From positions 97,293 through 161,292 of the forward strand of contig CAKQRL010000002.1 of NCBI GenBank assembly GCA_934271525.1: a stretch of DNA of 64,000 bases, read 5' to 3'. How positions within the stretch are numbered: the first letter of the stretch is position 1; each line of letters begins with the position of its first letter. The translations under genes were made by a program, and so were the position numbers. Positions 38,514 through 49,982 of the stretch are shown piece after piece. The DNA comes from an uncultured Rhodocyclaceae bacterium. GTDB taxonomy: Bacteria; Pseudomonadota; Gammaproteobacteria; Burkholderiales; Rhodocyclaceae. The notes beneath the pieces are model-generated. The model had not been told where the DNA came from. It was given only the letters and a program-made list of their open reading frames with translations, and searched no databases.

Positions 38514-39105
38514 ATGGAAAATTACCAACATCTAACCCCCCCCCCCGCCAAAGCCATGGAATTTTTTTGATAAATTCATCGCTTATTTGCGCTACAAGGA
38601 AGTGAATCCTTATGTGCCAAAAAACGGCGTAATCGTTGATGTTGGTTGCGGGCGCGAAGCGGCGTTTTTGATGCAACACCGCACCAACATTCAAAAAGGA
38701 ATCGGCTTGGATTTTCGCATTAAAGATGCCACTTTTGAAAACATTGAACTTTTCCATCACCAAAATGCAAAAACCATTGCCTTGCCCGACTCATCAGTGG
38801 ATGCGGTTTTTTTGAATGCCGTTTTGGAACATATTCCCGACCCCTTGCCGATTTTGAGCGACTGCCGCCGCATTTTAAAACCCCAAGCGCCTTTGGTGAT
38901 GACCACGCCCACGCGGGCAGCCAAACCGATTTTGGAATTTTTGGCTTTTCGCCTGCACCTTATCAATGAAGATGAAATCCGTGAACATTGCCACTATTAC
39001 TCCCGAAAAGATGTGGAATTGCTTGCCCAAAGTTTGATGATGACTCTCGAGCGCTACACCTTATTTGAATTCGGGTTGAATAGTTTGATTGTTTTAAAAA
39101 AATAA
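38514..39105 (+). CDS. Phase-variable class I SAM-dependent methyltransferase, OFF as sequenced
   Basis: The C11 tract at 38536-38546 places ATG 38514 (MENYQHLTPPP...) out of frame; translation stops at a TGA near 38568. With 10 (or 13) C residues the frame joins PKPWNFFDKFIAYLRYKEV and continues to 39105 as a 196-aa protein. Methyltransferase signs: VIVDVGCGREAAFL (SAM-binding), LPDSSVDAVFLNAVLEHIPD and RRILKPQAPLVMTTPT, plus HYYSRKDVELL. It is typical of methyltransferases in surface-polysaccharide clusters. The ATG is two bases after a repeat copy (38500-38511) which also supplies the pepN stop codon. An internal TTG at 38587 could give a shorter, tract-independent product, but that would lack the conserved N-terminus. 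Confidence 0.85.
38536..38546 (+). repeat. C11 homopolymer tract in the methyltransferase 5' end
   Basis: Eleven C residues after CTAA, codons 8-11 of the methyltransferase. Slippage by one base switches the frame; 11 is OFF, 10 is ON. Confidence 0.9.
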
Positions 39106-39192
39106 ATAACTATACAAATCCACGGTAAACAACAAAAAATTTTCATTAAATCCGCATTAAAATGCGTTTTTTTTCCTTTACAAAAAAACGCC

Positions 39193-39984
39193 ATGCAATG
39201 TTATTTGGATTTGCTCGCCCACATTTTGAAAAACGGCGTGGACCGATCGGATCGCACTGGAGTCGGCACGCGCTCGGTTTTTGGCCATCAAATGCGTTTT
39301 AATTTAAACGATGGCTTTCCCCTTTTAACAACAAAAAAAGTTCATTTAAAATCAATTATTTATGAGCTTTTGTGGTTTTTATCTGGCAGCACCAACATTC
39401 ATTTTTTAAAAGAAAATGGCGTGTCCATCTGGGATGAATGGGCAGATGAAAATGGCGATTTGGGTCCCGTTTATGGCAAACAATGGCGGCATTGGGAAGG
39501 AAAAAATGCAGAGATTGATCAAATTTCTCTTTTAATTCAACGGCTTAAAAATGACCCATTTTCGCGGCGGCACATTGTTTGCGCTTGGAATGTGGCGGAT
39601 GTGGAAAAAATGGCTTTGCCGCCTTGCCATTGTTTGTTTCAGTTTTATGTGGCTGGCGGCGCGCTTTCCTGCCAACTTTATCAGCGCAGTGCGGATGTGT
39701 TTTTGGGTGTGCCCTTCAACATTGCAAGTTACGCCCTTTTAACGCAAATGCTCGCGCAAGTTTGCGGCTTCAAATTGGGCGATTTGGTGCATACCTTGGG
39801 CGATGCGCATCTTTACCATAATCATTTTGAACAGGCAAAAACGCAACTATTAAGAACACCTCAAACCTTGCCAAAAATGCTTATCAATCAAAAAGTTACA
39901 AATATTTTTGATTTTCAATTCTCCGATTTTGCACTGCAAAATTACAACCCCTACCCTGCAATTCCCGCACCAATTGCGGTTTGA
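39193..39984 (+). CDS. thyA: Thymidylate synthase
   Basis: Methylates dUMP to dTMP using methylene-tetrahydrofolate. Catalytic cysteine in [48 protein letters not shown] and [10 protein letters not shown] are invariant family segments. 263 aa, the standard short form. A -10-like TAAAAT followed by GCG (39158-39163) lies upstream. A repeat copy (39119-39130) separates it from the methyltransferase gene. Confidence 0.98.
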   Translation: MQCYLDLLAHILKNGVDRSDRTGVGTRSVFGHQMRFNLNDGFPLLTTKKVHLKSIIYELLWFLSGSTNIHFLKENGVSIWDEWADENGDLGPVYGKQWRHWEGKNAEIDQISLLIQRLKNDPFSRRHIVCAWNVADVEKMALPPCHCLFQFYVAGGALSCQLYQRSADVFLGVPFNIASYALLTQMLAQVCGFKLGDLVHTLGDAHLYHNHFEQAKTQLLRTPQTLPKMLINQKVTNIFDFQFSDFALQNYNPYPAIPAPIAV

Positions 39985-39996
39985 GGTTTTAAGAAA

Positions 39997-41460
39997 ATGA
40001 GTTACCAAGATTTACGTGAATTTATTGCCGATTTAAAACAACGCCAATTATTAAAACACGTGCCTTTTGCCGTTTCGCCCAAATTAGAAATCACCGCTTT
40101 GTGCGATGCCGTTTTGAAAAAAAATGGTCCTGCGCTGTTGTTTGAAAATCCCAATAACCACAAAATTCCCTTGCTTGCCAATTTGTTTGGCTCTGTTGAG
40201 CGCGTGGCGTTGGGCATGGGCAAACAATCCCTTGAAGATTTGCGCGAGTTGGGCAAAACCTTGTCCGCCTTAAAAGAACCTAGTCCGCCAGAAAATTTAA
40301 AAGAGGCGTTTTCGCAATTTCCTTTATACAAACAAGCGCTCAATATGCGCGCCAAAATCATCAACAATGCGCCTTGCCACGAAGTGGTTTTGGAAGGCGA
40401 TGCAGTTGATTTAAACCAATTTCCCATTCAACATTGTTGGCCAGAAGATGCCGCGCCGTTAATTACTTGGGGAATGGTGGCAACCAAAGGACCTTACAAA
40501 AAACGGCAAAATTTGGGCATTTACCGCCAACAAGTGATTGCCAAAAATCGCGTGATTATGCGCTGGCTCTCGCACCGCGGCGGCGCTTTGGATTATGCGG
40601 ATTTTCAAAAAGAATACCCCGGCGAAAAATTCCCCGTTAGTGTGGTGATTGGTTGCGATCCGGCAACAATGTTGTCGGCTGTTACGCCCATTCCCGATTC
40701 TTTGGGCGAATACCAATTTGCAGGATTGTTGCGCGGCGCGCCCACCGAATTAACCCAATGTTTCACCAACAATTTAACCGTGCCTGCGCGCGCGGAAATT
40801 GTTTTGGAAGGCTTTATTTACCCCGATGACCAAGCCATTGAAGGCCCTTTTGGCGACCATACCGGTTATTACAACGAACAAGCCACTTTTCCGGTTTTGA
40901 CCATTGAAAAAATCACGCACCGCAAAAATCCCATTTATTTATCCACTTACACCGGCAAACCGCCCGATGAACCTTCTGTTTTGGGCGCCGCCTTAAATGA
41001 AGTTTTTGTGCCGCTGTTGCAAAAACAATTCCCCGAAATTACCGATTTTTATTTGCCGCCCGAAGGTTGTTCGTATCGTTTGGCAATTGTTTCTATCAAA
41101 AAACAATATCCCGGGCACGCCAAACGCGTGATGTTTGGCATTTGGAGTTTTTTGCGGCAGTTTATGTATACGAAATTCATTATCGTCACCGATGATGATG
41201 TGAATATCCGTTCTTGGCACGATGTGATTTGGGCGCTCACCACGCGCGTGGATGCCGCGCGGGATACGGTGACGGTTGAAAATACGCCCATTGATTATTT
41301 GGATTTTGCCTCGCCTGTGGCAGGTTTGGGCGCCAAAATGGGCATTGATGCCACCAACAAATGGACGGGGGAGACCAACCGAGAATGGGGGCGCATTATT
41401 CTTCAAAAAGAAGAAATCACCAATAAAATTCAACAATTTTTAAAGGATTTGAATCTTTAA
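39997..41460 (+). CDS. ubiD: 3-polyprenyl-4-hydroxybenzoate decarboxylase
   Basis: Prenyl-FMN dependent decarboxylase of ubiquinone synthesis. The family segments [47 protein letters not shown] and [16 protein letters not shown] are all present. 487 aa. GAGG precedes the ATG 13 bases after the thyA stop codon. UbiX, which makes the cofactor, is not in the window. Confidence 0.95.
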   Translation: MSYQDLREFIADLKQRQLLKHVPFAVSPKLEITALCDAVLKKNGPALLFENPNNHKIPLLANLFGSVERVALGMGKQSLEDLRELGKTLSALKEPSPPENLKEAFSQFPLYKQALNMRAKIINNAPCHEVVLEGDAVDLNQFPIQHCWPEDAAPLITWGMVATKGPYKKRQNLGIYRQQVIAKNRVIMRWLSHRGGALDYADFQKEYPGEKFPVSVVIGCDPATMLSAVTPIPDSLGEYQFAGLLRGAPTELTQCFTNNLTVPARAEIVLEGFIYPDDQAIEGPFGDHTGYYNEQATFPVLTIEKITHRKNPIYLSTYTGKPPDEPSVLGAALNEVFVPLLQKQFPEITDFYLPPEGCSYRLAIVSIKKQYPGHAKRVMFGIWSFLRQFMYTKFIIVTDDDVNIRSWHDVIWALTTRVDAARDTVTVENTPIDYLDFASPVAGLGAKMGIDATNKWTGETNREWGRIILQKEEITNKIQQFLKDLNL

Positions 41461-41496
41461 ATTAAAAAAATTTAAAAAATTTCAAAAAAATAATGC

Positions 41497-41541
41497 GTTG
41501 ACCGTGGAAAAATTTAAAAATTAAAAAAATCTACGGTCAAC
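41497..41541. repeat. Outward-facing repeat pair between ubiD and tgt
   Basis: Minus copy 41497-41508 and near-copy TCTACGGTCAAC at 41530-41541 point away from each other, in a very A/T-rich 164-bp spacer. Both have variable base C. Confidence 0.7.
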
Positions 41542-41615
41542 TTCAAAAAATTTTTAAAATTTTTAAAAAATTTAATTTTTTTGATTTTTTTAAGTTTTTA
41601 AAAACAAAAAAATGA

Positions 41616-42734
<1,119 letters not shown>

Positions 42735-43775
42735 ATGTTGATTTTGGGCATTGAAACTTCATGCGATGAAACCGGTTTGGCGCTCTACGATTCGGAGCGC
42801 GGCTTGCTTGGCGACGTATTGCATTCACAAATTGCACATCACGCGGAATACGGCGGCGTGGTGCCAGAACTCGCCTCGCGCGACCATATTCAACACATCA
42901 CGCCGCTTTTCAAACAACTTTTAAACAAAACGCAATGCCAACTTTCACAAATTGATTGTTTTGCTTATACCGCCGGGCCCGGTTTGGCAGGCGCTTTGCT
43001 TGTTGGCGCGGCATTTGCACAAAGTTTGGCATTTGCCCTCAAAAAACCGGTTTTGCCCATTCACCATTTGGAAGGACATTTGCTCTCGGCGTTGATGAAT
43101 CAAAACGCCCTTGATTTTCCATTTTTGGCGTTGTTGGTATCTGGCGGACACACGCAACTGATGCGAATCAATGGCGTTGGGCAATACCACATTTTGGGTG
43201 AAACCTTGGACGATGCCGCCGGCGAAGCCTTTGACAAAACCGCCAAATTGTTGGGTTTGCCTTATCCGGGCGGCGCTTTGCTTTCTCAACTGGCGCAAAA
43301 CGGCAAAGACGATGTTTTTAAACTGCCGCGCCCAATGCTTCATTCGGGCGATTTGAATTTTAGTTTTTCCGGTTTAAAAACTGCCGTTTTAACCAAAATC
43401 AAAGAAAATCAAACCATTACCAATGAATTGAAAGCCAATCTGGCGCGCGCTTTTGAAGAAGCCATCACAGAGGTTTTGCTAAACAAAACCTTAAAAGCCT
43501 TGGAACAAGAAAAATTAAAAAACGTGGTTGTGGCTGGCGGCGTTGGCGCCAACACACGCTTGCGTTTTAAACTCAACCAAAAAGCAAAAGAAAAGCATTT
43601 TCAGGTTTATTACCCGCCGATTTCCCTTTGCACCGATAACGGTGTGATGATTGCATTTGCCGCCTATTTGCGCATTAAAAATGGTTTTTTGCCGCAAAAT
43701 GCTGGCAGTTTTAATGTTTTTCCGCGTTTTCAACTCGGCGAAGATTTTCCACGGTCAACCGCAAAAAAATTTTAA
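42735..43775 (+). CDS. tsaD: tRNA N6-adenosine threonylcarbamoyltransferase
   Basis: Catalytic subunit for t6A37 formation on ANN-decoding tRNAs. N-terminus [16 protein letters not shown], metal-binding [22 protein letters not shown] and the C-terminal [13 protein letters not shown] are diagnostic. 346 aa. The last nine residues (FPRSTAKKF) and the stop codon come from a repeat copy at 43748-43759 plus its A/T arm, so the C-terminal tail is repeat-encoded. Confidence 0.97.
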   Translation: MLILGIETSCDETGLALYDSERGLLGDVLHSQIAHHAEYGGVVPELASRDHIQHITPLFKQLLNKTQCQLSQIDCFAYTAGPGLAGALLVGAAFAQSLAFALKKPVLPIHHLEGHLLSALMNQNALDFPFLALLVSGGHTQLMRINGVGQYHILGETLDDAAGEAFDKTAKLLGLPYPGGALLSQLAQNGKDDVFKLPRPMLHSGDLNFSFSGLKTAVLTKIKENQTITNELKANLARAFEEAITEVLLNKTLKALEQEKLKNVVVAGGVGANTRLRFKLNQKAKEKHFQVYYPPISLCTDNGVMIAFAAYLRIKNGFLPQNAGSFNVFPRFQLGEDFPRSTAKKF

Positions 43776-43813
43776 AATAGCGCTTCTTTTCGCTTTTTTT
43801 GACTGCCACCACA

Positions 43814-44611
43814 ATGCTGAGTTACCGCCATTTTTTCCACGCTGGCAATCACGCCGATTTATTAAAACATTTTGTTTATGCAAAATGTTTGGAATTATTA
43901 TTAAAAAAAGAAAAAGCGCTTTTAATAATAGATACGCACGCCGGCGCAGGTTTTTATTCTTTGGAAAATAACAAAGAATGGCAAAATGGCGTGGGGAAAA
44001 TATACAACCAAGAACTGCCAAAAACGGCGCAACATTATAAAAATTTTATTCAAAAATATTTGCCAAAATATTATATTGGCTCGCCTTTCATTGCCCAAGA
44101 TTTTTTAAGAGAACAAGATAAACTTTATTTGTTTGAAAAACACCCAACCGATTTTGAAATTTTAAAAAAAAATACAAAAAAACAAAACAATATTTTTATT
44201 TTAAAAGAAAATGGTTTTGATGCCTTAAAAAAATTATTACCACCGCCATCACGCCGCGGAATCATTTTAATTGACCCACCTTATGAAACTTTAAGCGATT
44301 ATGAAAATATTATCACCGCTTTGAAAGAAGGTTTAAAACGTTTTCAAACAGGTGTTTATCTATTATGGTATCCAATACTTAATAAAAAAGAATCCGCACA
44401 ATTGCCCAAACGTTTATTAAAACTTTCTCAACAAAATTATTTAAATATACAATTTAAAACCAAAGAAAAAAATGATGGTTTTGGATTATTCGGCAGTGGC
44501 GTTTTTATTATCAATCCGCCCTTTCAATTATTTGAAACCACCCAAGAAATTTTACCCATTTTTTCAAATTATTGTGCGATGGATTTTGAAATCAACGCAC
44601 ATATTCTTTAA
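43814..44611 (+). CDS. rlmJ: 23S rRNA (adenine2030-N6)-methyltransferase
   Basis: Methylates A2030 of 23S rRNA. MLSYRHFFHAGNHADLLKH at the start and the amino-methyltransferase motif ILIDPPYET (about residue 158) are signatures. ATG 43814 is chosen over an earlier in-frame codon at 43799, giving 265 aa. More AT-rich than tsaD upstream. Confidence 0.92.
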   Translation: MLSYRHFFHAGNHADLLKHFVYAKCLELLLKKEKALLIIDTHAGAGFYSLENNKEWQNGVGKIYNQELPKTAQHYKNFIQKYLPKYYIGSPFIAQDFLREQDKLYLFEKHPTDFEILKKNTKKQNNIFILKENGFDALKKLLPPPSRRGIILIDPPYETLSDYENIITALKEGLKRFQTGVYLLWYPILNKKESAQLPKRLLKLSQQNYLNIQFKTKEKNDGFGLFGSGVFIINPPFQLFETTQEILPIFSNYCAMDFEINAHIL

Positions 44612-44623
44612 AAGGAGATGACC

Positions 44624-45166
44624 ATGGCCATTTTTATTTTGGATGATTTTCAACCCATTTTTGATTCTTCCGTTTGGATTGCTGAAAGTGCAGAACTCAT
44701 TGGTAAAATTATTTTAAAAGAAAATTCTTCTGTTTGGCCAAAATGTGTTATTCGTGGTGACGGCGAAGAATATATTGAAATTGGCGCAGGCACAAACATT
44801 CAAGATAATTCGGTGTTGCATTATGATTTAAATTTTCCTTTAATTATTGGCGAAAATGTAACCGTTGGGCATCAATGTTTATTACACGGTTGCCAAATCG
44901 GCAATAATTCTTTAATTGGAATGGGGGCAACTATTTTAAATGGTGCCAAAATCGGTAAAAATTCAATGGTTGGTGCGCGTTCTTTAATTACAGAAAATAA
45001 AACATTCCCCGATGGTGTTTTAATTAAAGGCAGCCCAGCCAAAGTGGCGCGAGAATTAACAGCGAATGAAATTGCCTATATTGCAACCATTGCCACACAT
45101 TACCAACAAAATGCGGCACGTTTTAAACGTGGTTTAAAACAAATTTCCACGGTCAACCTAAAATAA
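44624..45166 (+). CDS. Gamma-carbonic-anhydrase-like hexapeptide-repeat protein (YrdA type)
   Basis: Left-handed beta-helix trimer of the gamma-carbonic anhydrase family. Zinc ligands are visible in SVLHYD and VTVGHQCLLHGCQIG (His residues at the usual spacing). Hexapeptide repeats run through residues about 20-150. ATG 44624 has AGGAG at ideal distance; ATG 44618 sits too close to it. 180 aa. The C-terminus ISTVNLK is encoded by a repeat copy (45146-45157). Activity as carbonic anhydrase is not certain for this subgroup. Confidence 0.88.
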   Translation: MAIFILDDFQPIFDSSVWIAESAELIGKIILKENSSVWPKCVIRGDGEEYIEIGAGTNIQDNSVLHYDLNFPLIIGENVTVGHQCLLHGCQIGNNSLIGMGATILNGAKIGKNSMVGARSLITENKTFPDGVLIKGSPAKVARELTANEIAYIATIATHYQQNAARFKRGLKQISTVNLK

Positions 45167-45178
45167 TTTTGAAAAACA

Positions 45179-47851
45179 ATGGAAAATTTTGAGCCAGCCT
45201 TTCAAAAAACACAAACATACAGCCTTTATTTTAAAAATCTTTTAATTCGCAAACCCGAATTAAAAGATTTTTTAAAGGCAAATTTTTCAAATTCTTTGAA
45301 TGTTTCGGCATTATTTATAAAAACAGATTTTCAAAATGATTTGGAAATAAAATCTTATTTGCGCCAAATTCGCCAACAAACAATGGCGCATTTAATACTT
45401 CGGGATTTAAATAATTTAGCACCTTTAAATGAAGTTTTTGAAACAATGACAAGTTTGGCGGAATATTCTATTCAAACCGCTTTAAATTATGCAAAAAATA
45501 AATTATCCGAAAAATACGGCAAACCGCAAAGCGATTTTAAAGATTTAATTGTGATTGGAATGGGAAAATTAGGCGGAAAAGAATTAAATGTTTCCTCCGA
45601 TATTGATTTAATTTTTCTTTATTCTAATGAAGGTGAAACAAGTGGAAATAATGGAAAAAACAAAATAGAACATTTTGAATATTTTAATAAAATTGGCAAA
45701 TTACTCATTCAATTATTAAACGATATCACAGACGATGGGCAGGTTTTTAGAGTGGATATGCGCTTGCGCCCAAACGGCGAATCGGGCGCACTGGTGATGT
45801 CTTTTTTGGCTTTGGAACATTATTTTATTAAAGAAGGCAGAGAATGGGAGCGTTATGCGTGGATTAAAGCGCGGATTTTAAATCAAAACACCAATGAAAA
45901 AATAAAACAAGAATTAAAAAATATTGTTCAACCTTTTGTTTTTAGAAAATATTTGGATTTTGGCGCCATCAATGCCATGCGCGATTTGCACGCACAAATT
46001 CGCCGTGAAGTTTTAAAAAAAGACCGCATAGACGATATTAAATTAGGCGCAGGAGGTATTCGCGAAGTTGAATTTATTGCGCAAGTATTTCAGCTTATTC
46101 GTGGTGGGCGTTATACCGATTTGCAAACCCGCGCCACATTAAATGTTTTGCCACAAATTAAAAAACACGATTTTTTATCTAAAAAAGCCGTGGATGATTT
46201 AATTTCTGCTTATTGTTTTTTAAGAAAATTAGAACATTTTTTGCAATATACCAACGACCAACAAACGCATCGGTTACCCACCGATTTAAAAGAAAAAAAT
46301 AATCTTGCACATTATTTAAATTTTAATTCTTATGATAATTTTTTAAATGTTTTGAATCACCACAGGGAGATTGTTAAAAAACATTTTGATTCTATTTTCA
46401 AAGCACCAGAATCAGAATCTGGCGGATTATTAGAATTGTGGTTTTCGCCCGAAGAACATATTGAAACATTTAAATCATTGGGTTTTCAAAACACCAATGA
46501 AGTTATTCGGCAAATTCAAGAAATTCGGCATTCCAAACGTTTTTTATCTTTATTGGATTCTAACCGCGCGCGTTTTGAAGCCGTGGTGCCGCTTTTAATT
46601 GAACAAGCCGCAAACACGCCCTGCCCCGAGCAAAGTTTTTCGCGCGCCCTTTTCTTTTTGGACAATATCGCCAAAAAAGGCGCGTATTTGGCGCTGTTGC
46701 AACAATTCCCACTTGCCTTGCAACGCGTTGTAACCTTGCTTGGCGCATCCAGTTGGGCAGCAGATTATTTGAATCGTTATCCTTTGTTGTTGGATGAATT
46801 GATTGACCCGCGCTTGTATGAAGCTAGCCTGAATTGGGCAGAATTTCAAGAAGAATTAAACGAAGGCTTAACCGCCGCAAAAGGCGATGCGGCAAGAGAA
46901 ATGGACATTTTGCGCGAAGCGCACCACGCCGAGCTTTTTCGCATTTTGGCAAAGGATTTGGCAGGGCTTTACACCATTGAACGCGTTTCCGATTTTTTAA
47001 GTGAATTGTCGGATAGATTATTACAAACCACTTTAAAATGCGTCTGGCAAACAATAAAAAATCGGCACTGCGATAGCCCACACTTTGCCATTATCAGTTA
47101 TGGAAAATTGGGCGGCAAAGAATTGGGTTATGCCTCCGATTTGGATTTGGTTTTTTTGTTTGATGATGCACATCCCGATGCTTTTGAACATTATGCGCGC
47201 TTGGCGCAACGCTTGACCACTTGGCTTTCTTCGCGCACCAATGCGGGCGGTTTGTTTCAAATTGATTTGCGCCTTCGCCCCAATGGCGAATCGGGCTTGA
47301 TTGTGTTGCCTTTTTCCGCTTTTCAAAAATACCAAAATGAAAACGCTTGGGTGTGGGAACACCAAGCGCTAACACGTGCGCGTTTTTCAGCGGGCGACTT
47401 TGAACTTGGCAACAAGTTTGAAAATTTGCGCATTGCCATTTTGCAAAAAAAACGCAATGCCGTTGTTTTAAAAGAAGAAATTTTAAAAATGCGGCAAAAA
47501 ATTTCCGCACACAAAGCGCAAAAAAATCCTGATTTTTTTGATTTAAAACACGATTCGGGCGGCTTAATTGATGTGGAATTTATGGTGCAATATCTTGTTT
47601 TAAAACACGCACACCAACACGCCGAACTAACCCAAAACGCTGGCAACATTGCGCTTTTGATGCGTTTGGGCGATGCGGGCATTATTGAGCCGAACGCCGC
47701 CAGCCTTGCTGCCAACGCTTACCGCGATTACCGCCGTCGCCAACATTTTTTGCGCTTAAATGATATTCAAAACAGCATTGTGCCTTTTTGCGAGGAATTA
47801 AAAAATCACGCCGCCGCAGTTGGGCAATTATTTCAAGCGGTTTTTGAATAA
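45179..47851 (+). CDS. glnE: Bifunctional glutamine synthetase adenylyltransferase / deadenylase
   Basis: Adds or removes AMP on glutamine synthetase in response to nitrogen status via PII. Two nucleotidyltransferase domains are seen: IGMGKLGGKELNVSSDIDLI (about residue 125) and ISYGKLGGKELGYASDLDLV (about 645), each followed by an LRPNGESG. 890 aa, a little shorter than E. coli (946). The preceding spacer is the A/T arm of the repeat at 45146, which reaches the ATG. A repeat palindrome follows the gene. Confidence 0.95.
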   Translation: MENFEPAFQKTQTYSLYFKNLLIRKPELKDFLKANFSNSLNVSALFIKTDFQNDLEIKSYLRQIRQQTMAHLILRDLNNLAPLNEVFETMTSLAEYSIQTALNYAKNKLSEKYGKPQSDFKDLIVIGMGKLGGKELNVSSDIDLIFLYSNEGETSGNNGKNKIEHFEYFNKIGKLLIQLLNDITDDGQVFRVDMRLRPNGESGALVMSFLALEHYFIKEGREWERYAWIKARILNQNTNEKIKQELKNIVQPFVFRKYLDFGAINAMRDLHAQIRREVLKKDRIDDIKLGAGGIREVEFIAQVFQLIRGGRYTDLQTRATLNVLPQIKKHDFLSKKAVDDLISAYCFLRKLEHFLQYTNDQQTHRLPTDLKEKNNLAHYLNFNSYDNFLNVLNHHREIVKKHFDSIFKAPESESGGLLELWFSPEEHIETFKSLGFQNTNEVIRQIQEIRHSKRFLSLLDSNRARFEAVVPLLIEQAANTPCPEQSFSRALFFLDNIAKKGAYLALLQQFPLALQRVVTLLGASSWAADYLNRYPLLLDELIDPRLYEASLNWAEFQEELNEGLTAAKGDAAREMDILREAHHAELFRILAKDLAGLYTIERVSDFLSELSDRLLQTTLKCVWQTIKNRHCDSPHFAIISYGKLGGKELGYASDLDLVFLFDDAHPDAFEHYARLAQRLTTWLSSRTNAGGLFQIDLRLRPNGESGLIVLPFSAFQKYQNENAWVWEHQALTRARFSAGDFELGNKFENLRIAILQKKRNAVVLKEEILKMRQKISAHKAQKNPDFFDLKHDSGGLIDVEFMVQYLVLKHAHQHAELTQNAGNIALLMRLGDAGIIEPNAASLAANAYRDYRRRQHFLRLNDIQNSIVPFCEELKNHAAAVGQLFQAVFE

Positions 47852-47886
47852 CACTTTGATAAAAAATTGCAAAAAAATTAAAAAAA

Positions 47887-47937
47887 TCCACGGTAAACAT
47901 CTTATTTTTTTGAAAATAATTTTAGGTTTACCGTGGA
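47887..47937. terminator. 51-bp repeat palindrome between convergent glnE and the LysR gene
   Basis: Plus copy 47887-47898 and minus copy 47926-47937, both with variable base A and fully pairing, around an A/T core. It lies between convergent gene ends and should terminate both. Confidence 0.7.
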
Positions 47938-47940
47938 TTT

Positions 47941-48879
47941 TCACAAAAAATGATCTTTGCCTTCTCCATTTAAAGCCGAATCAATAATGTGCATGGTTAA
48001 ATGTGGGGCAAAGAGTTGAATAAAAGAATAATCCGGACGTCTTAAAAATGCGCCGCGCCGAATTAAAATGCGCGCTTGCAGTTTGGGGAAAATGGCAGAA
48101 ATATTAATAATTTTAAATTTTTCCTTTTCATATTCATTTAAAACATTTTCTGGCACAATGGCAACGCCTAAATGTTCTAAAACCCAAACTTTCATTGTTT
48201 CTGTATTTAAAGCATCCAAAACAACTTTTGGTTTTAAATCATAATATTGAAAAACTTTATTTATTTTATCGCGCAAATCCAAACTAATATGCGGCAAAAT
48301 TAAAGGTAGGTTAGAAAGATTTTCAATTTTAAAATTATCCTTTTGAATACCTTTAAAATCCGCCGCCGCAATTAAAATTAAAGGAATTTCCAAAAAAGGC
48401 AATGCAACCAAACCCGACACATCCAATGTGGGTGTTGCCAAAATGCCAAAATCCACTTCGCCCGATAACACCCACGGCGCAATTTGGTTGGCTGTGCCTT
48501 CTTGCAAAATCAGCTCAACTTGGTGTTGCGCTGTTTTAAACCGATGAAAAACTTTTGGCAAAAAATTCACCAATTCAAAATGCGTGGCAGCAAGGCGAAT
48601 GGCGCCTGAATCGCCCGAAAATTCCCGCGCGGCGCGCTCAATGTTGTGGGCGTTGTCCATCAAATCGCCTGCCATTTTGAGTAATTTTTGCCCAGCGCGC
48701 GTGATGCCAACAAAACGTTTGCCCGAACGCTCAAAAATTTGCACGCCAAGCTCGGCTTCCAATGCACGAATTTGCTTAGAAATAACCGATTGCGAGACGA
48801 ACAAATGTTTGGCTGATTCGGTTACATTCAAATTTTGGCGAGAGACTTCCAAGGCGGCGCGCCAGTGTGAAAATTTCAT
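47941..48879 (-). CDS. LysR-family regulator, CysB-like
   Basis: Transcription factor with an N-terminal winged helix (NVTESAKHLFVSQSVISKQI, then ALEAELGVQIFERSGKRFVG) and a C-terminal effector-binding domain. The pattern RSGKRFVGITRAGQKLL and the length (312 aa) place it near CysB/Cbl, which sense sulfur status via acetylserine. No cys genes lie beside it, so the regulon is not evident. It diverges from fabI; the shared region holds the fabI promoter. Confidence 0.85.
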   Translation of the reverse strand: MKFSHWRAALEVSRQNLNVTESAKHLFVSQSVISKQIRALEAELGVQIFERSGKRFVGITRAGQKLLKMAGDLMDNAHNIERAAREFSGDSGAIRLAATHFELVNFLPKVFHRFKTAQHQVELILQEGTANQIAPWVLSGEVDFGILATPTLDVSGLVALPFLEIPLILIAAADFKGIQKDNFKIENLSNLPLILPHISLDLRDKINKVFQYYDLKPKVVLDALNTETMKVWVLEHLGVAIVPENVLNEYEKEKFKIINISAIFPKLQARILIRRGAFLRRPDYSFIQLFAPHLTMHIIDSALNGEGKDHFL

Positions 48880-48922
48880 AAAAAAAGCTCTTTAAAAAAA
48901 CGCTTTATTATAAAGTGCCTTG

Positions 48923-48931
48923 TGTTAGAAT
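48923..48931 (+). promoter_or_regulatory. Extended -10 promoter for fabI
   Basis: TG-T-TAGAAT (48923-48931) is an extended -10 element followed by GCG, 70 bases before the fabI ATG. No clear -35. Confidence 0.5.
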
Positions 48932-49000
48932 GCGCCCCGAGCCGAAAACGCGCTAATTTTCGGTAATTTTTGAGTATTTATTTTTACGGGAGAAAAACCG

Positions 49001-49768
49001 ATGTTTAACTTGAATGGTAAAGTAGGCTTGGTGGTAGGCATTGCCAACGACCAAAGCATTGCTTACGGTTGCGCCAGAACTTTCAAAATGTGCGGCGCCG
49101 AAGTGGCTGTAACGTATTTGAACGAAAAAGCAGAAAAATACGTGCGCCCTTTGGCAGAATTGATTTCCTCACCCATCATTATGCCCTTGGATGTGCAACA
49201 CGATGACCAGTTGGATGCCGTTTTTGCCGAAATTGACAAACAATGGGGACGCTTGGACTTTTTGGTGCATTCCATCGCTTTTGCGCCTAAGGAAGATTTG
49301 CACGGACGCGTGACCGATTGCAGCCGCGATGGCTTTATGAAAGCCATGGATATTTCTTGCCATTCCTTTGCGCGTATGGCAAGAAAAGCCGAACCTTTAA
49401 TGAAAAACGGCGGCACGCTTTTAACTATGACTTATTTGGGCGCAGACGAAGTGGTGGACAATTACGGCGTGATGGGCCCCGTTAAAGCCGCTTTGCAATC
49501 CGTTTCGCGTTATTTGGCAGCAGAATTAGGCCCCAAAGATATCCGCGTGCATGCCATCTCTCCGGGACCTTTGGCAACACGCGCTTCTTCTGGCATTAAA
49601 GAATTTGACAAACTCTTGCAAGAAGCCGAAGACCGCGCACCGCTTCACCGTTTGGTTTCCCCAAGCGATGTGGGCGCTTTGGCTGCTTATTTGGTCTCCG
49701 ATGTGGCAAAATCCATCACCGGCGGCACCATTTACATTGACGGCGGCTACCACATCGTGGGTTCGTAA
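49001..49768 (+). CDS. fabI: Enoyl-[acyl-carrier-protein] reductase (NADH), FabI type
   Basis: Last reduction step of fatty-acid elongation. N-terminal LVVGIANDQSIAYGCART replaces the usual SDR glycine motif as in FabI; the catalytic Tyr and Lys are in NYGVMGPVKAAL with six residues between. GGTIYIDGGYHIVG closes the fold. 255 aa. GGGAG precedes the ATG. Downstream are an intrinsic terminator and a repeat palindrome in tandem. Confidence 0.96.
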   Translation: MFNLNGKVGLVVGIANDQSIAYGCARTFKMCGAEVAVTYLNEKAEKYVRPLAELISSPIIMPLDVQHDDQLDAVFAEIDKQWGRLDFLVHSIAFAPKEDLHGRVTDCSRDGFMKAMDISCHSFARMARKAEPLMKNGGTLLTMTYLGADEVVDNYGVMGPVKAALQSVSRYLAAELGPKDIRVHAISPGPLATRASSGIKEFDKLLQEAEDRAPLHRLVSPSDVGALAAYLVSDVAKSITGGTIYIDGGYHIVGS

Positions 49769-49790
49769 TTTTTATTTGTTTTTCAATAAC

Positions 49791-49820
49791 AAAAACGCAC
49801 TTTTTCAAGTGCGTTTTTTT
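49791..49820 (+). terminator. Intrinsic terminator after fabI
   Basis: AAAAACGCACTT (49791-49802) pairs with AAGTGCGTTTTT (49807-49818) around TTTC and is followed by more T residues. Confidence 0.9.
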
Positions 49821-49843
49821 ATTTTTAAATTAAATTAAAAAAA

Positions 49844-49893
49844 TCCACGGTCAACAAAATTTTTTTTCAAAAAAAATTTTCGTTGACCGTGGA
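49844..49893. terminator. 50-bp repeat palindrome between fabI and the DUF2972-like gene
   Basis: Plus copy 49844-49855 and minus copy 49882-49893, variable base C in both, with almost the whole 50 bases self-complementary through an A/T core. It is the best-preserved palindrome of the family. Confidence 0.7.
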
Positions 49894-49932
49894 TTTTCAT
49901 TTTTATTTAAAAAAAATTGAAAACTTTTTTAT

Positions 49933-49962
49933 TTGTTGTTAAAATAAAAAATCAATTATACT
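49933..49962 (+). promoter_or_regulatory. Promoter of the DUF2972-like gene
   Basis: TTGTTG (49933-49938) and TATACT (49957-49962) with an 18-base spacer; GAGG and ATG 49983 follow. A dedicated promoter insulated from fabI by two terminators. Confidence 0.55.
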
Positions 49963-49982
49963 ATTTTTTTATGAGGTATAAA

